Positions 53,721-64,000 of a DNA stretch of 64,000 nt are shown here, in pieces. The notes beneath the pieces were generated by a model. The model ran no database searches, had not been told where the DNA came from, and saw only the letters and a list, made by a program, of their open reading frames with translations. The DNA is from Trichoplax adhaerens (Eukaryota > Placozoa > Uniplacotomia > Trichoplacea > Trichoplacidae), in assembly GCF_000150275.1 (NCBI RefSeq), contig NW_002060949.1, positions 4,682,753-4,746,752 of the forward strand, read 5' to 3'. Positions within the stretch are counted from its first letter, which is position 1. Every line of letters starts with the position of its first letter. The position numbers and the translations under genes were made by a program.

Positions 53721-56700
53721 ATGCTACCTGTACGTGTATATCTGGCAGCAACGCCTGGATGGAGAACGCTGATTACTGTTGCACGCTATACACGTTGTTG
53801 CAACTTACGGACTCAACCGGTAAGAGATTAAGATACGCGTATCTACTCCACTCTTATTCCAACGTAATATTTCAATGCCTTCCTTAATTGTAGTCGCATA
53901 GCTTAACGGTGTTTGCAACGTCTTGTGGATTTATGTGACTTCACCAGCATATAATCGCAAAACGAAATAATCATTTGTTATTGATATTAAACTATTTTAA
54001 CTTGTACTACTCTTGACAGTGACGTACATTGTAAAGTAAGTAGTATTATGGGTGCTGTACTATCAATGGATTGCAACATAATGACATCGTGAAAGTTCTC
54101 TCAGTTCTCCGCTGAATTGAACGGTAGATATAAGTCTAAGACTTACGTTGGAGAAATAAATATTTTCTGTAGACGCATGTAATTAATTATTGCATATTAT
54201 AAAGAAGTATACGGTATATAGCATGCAACATCAGATAATGATAGCTTGTAAGCAATAATTATTGTACGCTTAATTGAGCCATGTGATTAAACTCGCTGAA
54301 GGATGGTACGCGAGCAAAGAATATTGTAATAGTGCAGAGATGCAATTTTTACTGACGAATCTTTTATATGCAATTTCATCTTGAACTTTATAAGTTTTCG
54401 CTACTAGGTACTTTTTACGGTGTGTATTTGATCTACTCTAAACAGCATATTAATTTTTTAGTTAAAAGACAGCTTAACAAGACATAGCCAAAATATGACA
54501 ACATCACATTCACGGAGGTTATGCAGTACTGTAATAAATAGCGATGACGAGGCTAAAATTTCCGATGAAAGAACTATTAATTCAACTCGTACCCGAGCAC
54601 GAACACATGTAACTCAGAAGAGTCAGCAAAATAAAAATTTGGTTCGTTTCCAGAAGTATTATGTGCCATATAGATCGGATAATGAACTAGCTGTAGTTTA
54701 CTCCATACAGACTTGAAACTTTGCAGACTATAATTGTTACTGGAAGTAAGATTAAAACTTACTATTGCTTAGCAATAATGTTATTAAATGAGATGAAAAG
54801 TAGATTAATTGGATTACATACATTATGGCAATTTGCTTTTTACAAGAAGAAGTAATATCTATAGAATTGTTTCTAAGGACTTGTACGTAGTATACGTACA
54901 GTACCTGGTATATAGAAATACTCTGTATTGCTGAGAAATTTGATAAAATGATAAATGAAAATGCTTACTGCTATTCTCTATGTAGAGTTGGGGAAATTAA
55001 TGATTTACCCTCGTATAATTTCCTATTTTACTGTATAACATCATTATTTACTAGGACCTAATAGAGCCTAAGAAGAGTTCAGTCCGTTATTTCACGTCTT
55101 ATGCTACTGCAGAAAGATACGATTTAGATGGTTTAAAACGCTATTTACAGGGAACTGACGGTTACTCATTATCTGTATTACCTGAAGGTGAGGCCTAGGA
55201 TACTTATTTTTATAACAAGATGTTATGCGGTGACTTATTTTATATTGTAAGATTTAAACTAAATTTCAAATAATTATATTAATCATTATGCGATCATGAA
55301 ATGTAAAGAAGTAGCATGATGTACTATTCGAATAGTAAGCTGTAGATGTAAATAATTGCAATTCTATCAACATATATCTGGAATATTTTGTAGTCTTGAA
55401 GCCTATAGGCTATTACAGTTACATTTAGAGTAACTTCGGGTTATTACAGCAGTTATCACGAATTTGCAACACGGCTAATTATTCACATCATGTTAATATT
55501 ATATGTAATATAACGCTAAAATAGTCTGTAAATTATGAATTAATGTAACCGTGTAATATAAATGAGTAATAGTAAACCTAAGTATAAATTTTATGGCAAC
55601 GAAGTTCGAGGTATTCCAAGTTTCTGTAATCACGTTTTGTGATTTTTTCATTATTATCACACTTTCAGATGTACAAGATGTTCTACACGTTTGGGTAATC
55701 CAAAGGGAACCGTACCATCTTAGCGACAGAAAGGAAGTTTTTCTTTTTCGGTTGGTCATTGTTTAATTACCCATTTTTCCAGCAAATTAATATACAAATT
55801 CTTATTGTATCAATTCGGTATCATAATATTGAATTTTATACAATATTTAACAATTTAGGCATGGTTCGAGTGTTTACTGGAATTTTGAATCCAACGAAGT
55901 ATGACAAATAATGAGTTCATTAATTATAATCGCGATTTTTGATTTAGTTGTTGGGAATTTTTACCACTCTATTGCTATCTCCACTACTATACTATTAAAT
56001 TCCGACAAAAATGAAGAAACCCAGAAATTAGAAAAATTGACTTGCTCTATCGCGACCGCACTATCTGGTATATTTTAGACTAAATGACTACTGTAATCAT
56101 TAATCATTCCATTGTCATCAATACCAACAAATACAATAGGAGGAATTGGACTGATGTATCATGTATTATTAATTTCATTCAGTCAAGTTAGCCATTTGGG
56201 AAGTTGCTTTGGATAAATATGTATCATCTATACAGTGGGTTCCTGAGGTAAATTTGAATGCAGAATAAATTTTAGTTAATAGTAATAACGTAACTGTAAA
56301 TGCATTTTTAGGCCCTCCGGGAGGGAAAGAAAGTACGTATGTCGCGAAATGAGATTCTACAAAAGACTGGTGAATTGCTATCACTAAGGTCAGACTGAAG
56401 TTGGAAGTTAATTAATTTTAAGCCTTGGTGGGAATTTTTACACACTCATTATCTGCAAGGGAAATATGATTTACATCTAAAAATTTTCACTGCAATACAA
56501 TATACTTTATTCTAGATACCAAATTAATCTAGCTTCTGATCTTCTAATTATACCGGATTTCTTTTGGGATCGAGATAATTTGGAACAATTATACATTAAT
56601 CTTTGCACATATCTTGATATGAATGGTAGAACTAAGGTAGCAATTCTCGAAGTAATTCATTGCGTAGCAGAGTCCTAAAGTCGTCGAAATTTTGTATATA

Positions 56701-57350
56701 ATATTTTAGATTGGCTTAGTTTAAAACTATTTTGAATTTTTATTATGTATTTCTGGATTAAGCATTTGAATGAGCCTGTAAATCCTTGTTTAAGTGCATC
56801 TACACTATGTAACATATAAACCAAGCTCGTATAAAAAATCGCACAGGATTCCACTTATATACGTAATGAAAACGAGAGATGAAGATGTATATACAAATTC
56901 TAAACTTTAGTAGTGTTGTTTGTTTATTCTTGCTAGAGATCATAAAGGTTTTGGATTGTTACAGCTGTATGATTAATTAATCTAAAATATGGTTGTTTTG
57001 GGATATTGGTAGGTAATGAATGAAAAACTAAATCACTGTACTGAGTTGGCGGAATTACTAAGGACACATCTTAGCGAGAAACATTCTCTCAGATTAGAAT
57101 GGGGCATTATCGGTTTAATTGCAATTGAGGTACCAAAAGATTGCAATAGATTATAGATTGTAATACTGGTTATAAGATACGATTATTTAAATTTAAGATT
57201 TATAGTAACATAGTCTATTATATAATTGCGTATTTTATATGTTGGCATCTCGTGAATGTACGAAGATATACTAAATCATGACTGTTATTCATATAGGTTT
57301 TCTTTGAGATACTACACAATTTAGAACAAATTGTTACTTTTCTTTCCTAA
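53721..57350 (+). CDS. RMND1: RMND1, mitochondrial inner-membrane DUF155 protein
   Basis: Exons 53721-53819, 54462-54692, 55055-55187, 55669-55750, 55859-55898, a problematic exon ending 56067, 56183-56247, 56312-56388, 56516-56636, 57013-57129 and 57297-57350. Exon 1 (MLPVRVYLAATPGWRTLITV, then ARYTRCC) is Arg-rich without acids, like a mitochondrial presequence. Family landmarks are YFTSYATAERYDL, EVFLFRHGSSVYWNFES, KLEKLTCSIATALS, VKLAIWEVALDKYVSSIQ, LLIIPDFFWDRDNLEQLY, KVMNEKLNHCTEL and LRLEWGIIGLIAIEVFFE, a C-terminal membrane anchor. RMND1 anchors mitochondrial ribosomes near mRNA granules. The junction 55898 to 55948 does not close in phase and a block of some 40-55 residues found in human RMND1 is missing (see findings). 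Identity is secure; that exon is not. Confidence 0.9.
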
Positions 57351-58495
57351 GAAGCCTTTTAAATATTTGGGTATTTCCAGCTATTGCAACTAAACTTAAC
57401 TAAAAAATAATGTCATTTACAATGGGTATTAATACTTTTAAATTGTAGATTTGAACCTTTTCATTTGTATATTTGATTACAACTTCTATAGTGCTTTAAT
57501 CGAACAATTTTGAAAAATTTTATGACCAGCATCTTAGCATTGTTAACACTATTTGTACATGCATCATGATCGATATCGAAATTGCTCGAGCGAAACTGAT
57601 TCGTATTTTAGAGTTGCAGATTAGTTTTTAGGACTATTTATTAAAAATATAAGAATAAAAGCGATGAAGGGGCAATCTGTAGTTACCTATAATTTATCAA
57701 ATTTTTTTACTTTACGCTTGAGTATGGTTAATGTGCATTACCATTTCCTGTATTGAATTCGCCTGAATTTGATCAATATTATTATCGTAAAGATTGTGTT
57801 AAGGAATTGAGTATGAAATTATGGAAGAGATATTGCATTTGTCACTAATAGCAGCACTACTTATTATAACTTGAATTACGTACTAGAGTGCATAGAGAAT
57901 CTGGTTGACTATTGTCAATGTATGGATCTCAACATTAAACTAGTTAAGGCATAACTCTTTTTTTGGTAGTTTATGGCAAGGATAGTGTTAAGGGAATTAC
58001 TGCTAATTTTGAATGTTGTACTGCGATAGCGATAGGGTTGGATGACAAATACTTGACTACTAGAAAATGATGATTACAGTGCTTCTAATAGTCTGTGGTT
58101 CTGTGTCAGTCGTCACCTTTTGTTATGTAATCGTATCGCAATCTTAAAACTCCGTTTGGAAGCCATGCTCAGGTTTCGTTCAGCCTTCACATCATGTATT
58201 TACCCAAATTTATAGCTCTCTTAATATCTATTTCGATGTTGTAATATCTTGATGTGTATATCAGGACAGATATTACGTATACATGCATGGGAAAACTTTT
58301 TATCTTGGTATGCCAGTAAAGAGAAACAAGGGATTACAAGCAAATCAAGAGGCAATATACTGTACAGTGCATTCTAAGTTAGAGATCATGGGATTCTACA
58401 GTATTGTAGCACTATTCGTACATTCTGAATAGACTGTCTATGCAGACAACATAAAATAGGGTGTCAAAGCATCCTATGCTGTTTATCAGCTACAT
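57351..58495. other. Intergenic region downstream of RMND1
   Basis: About 1.1 kb of AT-rich sequence after the RMND1 stop. It should contain the RMND1 3' UTR. No exon, repeat array or RNA gene is recognised. Confidence 0.5.
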
Positions 58496-58499
58496 GCGA

Positions 58500-58750
58500 T
58501 TGTAGTCCAGCCTCAAAATTGATTGATTCTATTTTCAATTATACAGTATATTAATATTTGTAGGCTAGATGCCGAGTACAGTAGGTTAGTACTAAAATTT
58601 CAGGTCTCTGATTGCAATTTTGCAACTACTAAACTACAGTAGTCCAACCTCAAAGTTGATTGACTCAATTTTAGATTCTATATTAATATTTGTAGGTTAG
58701 ATACCGAGTACAGTAGGCTAGTACTAATATTTCAGGTCTCTGATTGCAAG
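58500..58750. repeat. Two-copy tandem duplication (about 120-135 bp)
   Basis: TGTAGTCCAGCCTCAAAATTGATTGA... at about 58501 recurs as AGTAGTCCAACCTCAAAGTTGATTGA... at about 58638. Both copies run through TATTAATATTTGTAGG, TAGAT(G/A)CCGAGTACAGTAGG and end in TTTCAGGTCTCTGATTGCAA. The second copy lacks a short segment in the middle. Confidence 0.9.
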
Positions 58751-58959
58751 TTTACGGCTTGATCCGTTTATCGCCGATTCTCAATCATCTTTCCATCTGC
58801 TCTCCTATATTTTCTCGCTCCTTCTTCCCTTGAACTTATAGCTATAGATATACTGTACTCAAAAAAATACAGCAAACAGTTCTTTTTAGTAGTCCATGAT
58901 TCACTCACAATATACCGAGAATCTGCAACTTGTAGTTTTCATATTCAAAAGTTTTTACA

Positions 58960-59110
58960 CGACCGTACAGTACCGTACAGTACATCTCGTTCAGCACAGT
59001 ACACACTGTACTGTACTGAAAATACTGTACTGTACTGTACACCGTACGGTACAGTACCGTATTTTTCTTACCTACAGTACTGTACAGTACTGTACACTTG
59101 TACAGTATGT
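58960..59110. repeat. Palindromic GTACAGTAC cluster 3
   Basis: About 150 bp of interleaved ACCGTACAGTAC, ACTGTACTGTAC and GTACGGTACAGTACC words. Because the tract is self-complementary it is open on both strands (58896-59165 plus, 58905-59147 minus), which is a composition artefact, not two genes. It lies about 190 bp upstream of the UBE3B start codon. Confidence 0.85.
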
Positions 59111-59299
59111 CCCGAAAGTTCTGTGCGGTAACCTTGGTACCGTCCATCCTGAATGTTATTATTAGTTCAAACTACAACTCGAGTTGATTCTAATCCTTAA
59201 TTCTAAATTATTTGCCTGCTGCCGGTCAAATTTGAACACCCAGTGGAACTAATTGTTGTATTAGTTTTATGTCTTACTCCATCACATTTTACAAGGACT

Positions 59300-62200
59300 A
59301 TGTTTGGCTCACAATCACGTTCAACGAAAACCGATGTTGTCGATAAGGCTAGAGCCGCTAGAGCCGAAAGAGCTTTGGCCAAAAATCATTCAACTATTGT
59401 AACACAAATTCAGGTAAATTAACCTATTATTGGATAGTAAGTTGATAAATAATTTCAAGCCATGTCTAGTCATGGTTTAACTACACCTGAAAAACTACCG
59501 GCATGATCGTGTAAATTAGTATTTTGACAATTCAGTCGTCTACTTCTATCATGTATTCATACAATATACGGTATACTGTAGATGATGTCATTGAATTAGT
59601 GGTAAACAAGTGAATTTCAAGAGTTACTGTCAATCTGGCCATATCGATCGCCATGACTGATATCATCACATAAAATTGCTGCTTATTAAACAATTCATTC
59701 ATCGATGCACCTAAAAATACTGATCTGATTGCATAAAGTAGCATTCAGATAATTCAATCGTCTGTTTTTATCATGTATTCATACGGTATACGCGTAGATG
59801 ATATCATTTGATTAGTGGTAAACAAGTAAATTTCAATCTCAGGCTATACCAAACGCTATGACTGATATCATCACATAAAATTACTGCTTAGACAATTCCT
59901 TCATCTACACACTCATATCCTGTATTGTCACGGTATTTAATTATTTAAACTGAAAACAGTTCTTAGTCACCATTCTAGACAAATAGACCATTTCAAGCGA
60001 ACGACATTTTAGAAAATTTTATTTACAGCATATGTGAGGCAGTACTTCACTGTTGGCGAAATTGATTCTACCAATAATTATCAAATACTAGTAAATTGCA
60101 TTATTATTACACCTTCTGATTTTAGTACCAACAGTAAATATCTTAACTATATCACAGGATGATCTCAATACTGCAGTATTTCATTACAGTAGTGGGGAGA
60201 TTAATCCTACCTATAATTATCTTACATTACATTATTTTTTTGTATGTTTTCGTTACAGATTGTAAACAATTTAGTTACATCACCGAATGATGTCAATACT
60301 CACAGTGTTTACCGCAAGGTTGTATTCTGATAAAAAAAACGTCACAACTAGATTGTAACTTTCGTTTTCTACCATATTAGAGTCTTTGTCGTCGATACAT
60401 CTATGTGACGAATCTACGCAAAGAAGTCAGGTAAGGTCAATATATATCACAAAATTCTTTCAAAAATGGCAATTCTAGCTAGTTGGTATTAAAGTTGATA
60501 TTATTAATTTTGGTAATTTGATGCCAATCATTACTACATGATAGGCTAGAAAATAATCTATGCTACTGTATGTTTATCTATACGTATGGAAAGTATTTGT
60601 ATGGGCTATCCACACTGGCAGTAACATACTGTAAGCATGCGTTCGTATAGAAAATACATTACCAGTTTACTTGATAGCTGTTGAGTTCTTGTATGTTAAC
60701 TATCATAAATTGGTTTCAATCTATCCTTGGCAATTCTTTAGTGGCACATTTATCTTACATGCGATTAGAGTTTCATCCAGATTATTCGCAAAATTGGGTA
60801 TCTGTAGTAAAGAACTTAATTCATTAATTAAAAATTTTATACGTTACGTATGTACCTATGTGCGTGATTTATACAAATTTAAGTGGAGATTATAGGTTTC
60901 GCCAGTAAATTAGTTTATGGCTCTCTTGCTGTTTGAAGGGTCACAGGAAACTGCATTTAACAGTTATATCGTATGAATGTTATCATACTGCATAGTCAGT
61001 ATTCTTGTCAGTACTAAAGTACAGTACCACTATTAACTGCACTCATAATTTGCTAAAATCACCGGCTATACTTATAGAAATGCGTAATTTGTTACGTATA
61101 GATCCTCAATTGATGAATTTATTCAGAAAGAGACACAACCAACAGGTATAAATATAAATGGATTTAAATGAATTAATAGCAAAACATCATTGTCGCTATG
61201 CTAAATATACAGTATGCAGATAAAGTTATGGTAGTTTTAGTCATTTATTTGTACAAATCTGTATCAACTACAGTTTATTAAATGTATCGACATTTGCTTA
61301 ATGTAGTTTACAGTGTTAAAACGCTAACAATATTTTGTGAAATTCATGAATTAGCTATAGAAATTTTTAATAAAATGCGATGGCTGCTGTTCATTTTTCA
61401 AGATGATGTCGATAGTAAGGTATGGCTTAGCGTTAATATTAAATTAGATCAACTCAAGATTAAAAACTAATGCACTATCAAATATCATAGTGTCATAATT
61501 ATAATACAATGATAGTAAATATTAAAAAATATTTTATTCTAATGCGGTGTCATAATTTGTAAATACATGTAAGAAAATGGAATTGCGCAATATTATCGTC
61601 GCCTTTGTCTCTTATGAAAGTTCCCTTAACTAGTTATTAAATTGATAGCATCTGACTTCTTACTGCTATAGAGATTGGAAATGTTGTGTCACCGAATTCT
61701 ATCCAATATGACAGTAAGCGATTCTCCAAAATTATGGTACGTCACCTTAGCAATATCTAATCAGTACCTACCGTTGTGGCTTTATCAAGCTAAGAAGTTA
61801 CTTCAAGTATGTAGTGAGCAACTAGCTAATATGAAGGTAAGTCGCAGATACTTTGATTCACTAGTCGTGGCTTGCGATATTTGCACAATGTACTCATAAG
61901 TATTAAATTATTTATAAATTTACTTACATTCACAAAACAGATAAATAAAAAGAATGAATTAGAGGCTATGCAGTTATACCTCACTGTGGTAAGGTTATCC
62001 ATATTTAGGCTATTAGACTTCTAAATTAGAATTTAAAAACTACAATCTCTTTGGTCACTAATCTTTGTATTTCCATGGTCTATTTAATCTTTTTCTAAGC
62101 TTGTCACATTCAGTAGTACTAAGAGCTGGAAGTTGATGAGCTCAAAGGGTTAGTTTATTGAAATATTCTGTAATGGATTTATCATTTATTAGATAACTAT

Positions 62201-64000
62201 AAAATAAAACTAAATATGAAAATTTTTAGTCCAAAATTCTTTGGCTTACGTAGAAGTTTCGTCGAAATTACTAAAATTATAATATGATGCAAACTTGTTT
62301 TTAGCTTTAGCAAATAAGAATTTTCGTCCAATTCTCGATCAGATATGTAAGCAAGTCCTGCTTCACCTCGTTAACAATAATTTCTTTGCAAACATGAAGG
62401 TATAGGATATACATCATCAACAATAATAATTACTATACTAATCTAACTTTATTGTACATTTCAATAAAATAATATTTATGTAACTTTAATCTCGACTTGG
62501 CGTAATGTGTTAGAACTTCTTGTGGAATTGTACAAGGAGTGGAGAATTAAAGCTATCGAAAGTCACTCTCTCGGGTGTTATAGTTCTAATACAAAGGTTA
62601 CAATTACTTTTAATATTTTTCCTGGCTGATATAAGCGAAAAAGAACTTTTAAACCTGTAATTATTCATCACTATTAGTTTTAACTTTTTAATTTTCTATT
62701 TTAGAACTTTCAGTGCAAGCTCAAATAACTTAAAATTACTTAAGCAGTTTATGGAATCAATTATGGCTTTTCCTGCATTATTATATCATGTTAAGAAGTT
62801 ATCCCCCGAGGCAAGCTTAGTTTGAAATAACTAAAAGTTATCACAGTATGATAAAATTGATTTGTTTAAATTATCACTGTTGCCTAATCGACGATTTCCT
62901 CTTTGTGTAAAGTCCTTAGCTGAATTCCGTCAAAGTCACGTTTTGGAAGTTGTGCTGGAAACCTATGCAGACGGAAGTAATCTATCTAATTTAACCACAA
63001 AACTTGGCGGATACTATACCTTTTCTTTATTAGGTAATATTTAACTTAATTAATAATAACGACACCGGCCATTTGCTGTTATTATGCAAATGGCCGGTAT
63101 CAATGTTATTTTAGCAATTAGCTTAATTCATGCTAAACATAAATCATCCTATTTAAGTTGGTAACTACTAAAAATCGATTATGATAACCTCTTTTTATTT
63201 TGGCACTTTTATAGGCAACCTGATACAACTGTCTCATTATGCTGATAAAGTCAGTAATTTAGAAAATAACGTTCGCAGAAATAAAGTCGGCTCTAATTTT
63301 CTTTTGATTAGTATAACATTACTCCTGTAAACTCATTCTAACTTATATCTTTTACGAAATAGCCTTGGATTAATAAACTATCTATTTTCAAGGTAAGAAT
63401 ATAAAACAAATTAATGCCTACACCAGTCTGCCTACTCTATACTTTAGTCAAGATAGTAGTTATCAGTGATAGTTTATCGTCCGTGAGAATATTCTTAAAT
63501 ACTCAATTATAATCTTTAACACATTAGAGCATCATTATGTACCTGCTGAATTATTGTCATGACCAAAACTCGGTTAAAAATTCAAATGCTACTGTTCATC
63601 ATCCCCTTTTTGGTTGGTGTTCGGAGGCTTTAGCAACAGAGTAAGGTTACAAGTTACTGGTGGTAATGGATTCAGTTATTTCAGTACACTTCAATAGAAA
63701 TAAATGTGTCTTTGTATTACTGAGACCCTCAAATACCTTAGATTGTAAAATATCTGCTAGTATTTATAACTTCAATCTTCCATTGCTTAGTTTGCAGGAT
63801 TCAGTCCCATTAATTGGCAAGCAATTTCAGTACCTCTGGATGCCTAGTGCTGTTCAATTATTTTTTACAGACATTTTCGAAAAAAGTGATGAAACACCTA
63901 ATGAAGCAGCTGCATCGGTAAAGACCGGAGACAGCGTTAAGAAAAAGAAAGGTATAAAGAATAAGTTCACTAAACTTTTAACCATGTCCTCTAAGAGCCA
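59300..64000 (+). CDS. UBE3B: UBE3B HECT-type E3 ligase, N-terminal part (runs off the window)
   Basis: Exons 59300-59413, 60381-60430, 61102-61145, 61355-61419, 61672-61836, 61941-61988, 62100-62148, 62305-62399, 62514-62596, 62705-62810, 62847-63033, 63215 to 63270 or 63285, 63528-63640, and 63791 to the window edge, still open. Phases agree. Start MFGSQSRSTKTDVVDKARAA is followed by AERALAK, then an IQ motif (IVTQIQSLCRRYIYVTNLRK) that in UBE3B binds calmodulin. UBE3B-specific segments are SSIDEFI, RLEMLCHRILSNM, SPKLWYVTLAISNQYLPLW, LYLTVLVTFSSTKSWKLM and GKQFQYLWMPSAVQLFF, which favour UBE3B over UBE3C. The catalytic HECT domain is to the right of the window. UBE3B ubiquitinates metabolic and mitochondrial substrates. 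The intron after 62810 uses a GC donor. Confidence 0.92.
59529..59916. repeat. Two-copy direct repeat in UBE3B intron 1 (about 170 bp unit)
   Basis: Copy A at about 59529-59707 and copy B at about 59752-59916 share TTTTATCATGTATTCATAC-like, TAGATGAT(G/A)TCATT, TTAGTGGTAAACAAGT and GACTGATATCATCACATAAA blocks in the same order. Divergence is moderate, with small deletions in copy B. Confidence 0.85.
60030..60310. repeat. Diverged duplication in UBE3B intron 1
   Basis: A segment with GATTCTACCAATAATTATCAAATACTA, followed by a TATATCACAGGATGATCTCAATACT-like block, recurs about 140 bp later as AATCCTACCTATAATTATCTTACATTA and TACATCACCGAATGATGTCAATACT. Both copies lie in the same intron as the 59529-59916 repeat. 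Confidence 0.6.

Noticed and set aside
58896-59165. Overlapping open frames on both strands, candidate overlapping genes
   Set aside because: The tract is a self-complementary GTACAGTAC repeat lacking stops on either strand. The peptides are repeats of Tyr/Val/Thr/Cys words.

Overview
The window looks like nuclear DNA of an early-branching animal, most probably a placozoan (Trichoplax type). The DNA is AT-rich. The genes are split into many short exons by mostly short GT-AG introns, and the spliced proteins align residue by residue with vertebrate orthologues. The placozoan assignment is an inference from gene structure and composition; a cnidarian or similar animal is not excluded. I found no bacterial, organellar, tRNA, rRNA or CRISPR features.

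Layout, left to right. 259-1038 (+): 3' end of a RING-finger E3 gene. 1039-10449: about 9.4 kb with no recognisable intact gene, full of diverged local tandem duplications and one possible fossil of a papain-family peptidase. 10450-12288 (+): an intronless ANKUB1 (ubiquitin-like plus ankyrin) gene. 14746-21052 (-): TRIM37, 22 exons. 21053-25836: intergenic, with palindromic GTACAGTAC clusters and a 133-bp tandem repeat. 25837-30589 (+): complete CDC45, 23 exons. 31620-34796 (-): complete ADO (2-aminoethanethiol / N-terminal-cysteine dioxygenase), 9 exons. 36050-45325 (-): complete USP32, 25 exons. 46384-49360 (+): a small SAP-domain gene with a large palindrome-rich intron. 49643-51845 (+): complete VMP1, 12 exons. 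53721-57350 (+): RMND1. 59300 to the right edge (+): the 5' part of UBE3B, with its HECT domain beyond the window.

The genes are housekeeping cell-biology genes rather than a pathway. Four act in ubiquitin signalling (the RING gene, TRIM37, USP32, UBE3B), CDC45 drives replication fork unwinding, VMP1 works in ER contacts and autophagy, RMND1 is mitochondrial, and ADO is an oxygen-sensing thiol dioxygenase. The most striking feature at gene-order level is that TRIM37, USP32 and VMP1, which lie close together on human 17q22-q23, also lie within 37 kb here. Exon boundaries were derived by hand from splice consensus, reading-frame phase and family conservation. All phases close for TRIM37 (with a tentative first exon), CDC45, ADO, USP32, VMP1 and the UBE3B exons; one junction in RMND1 does not.
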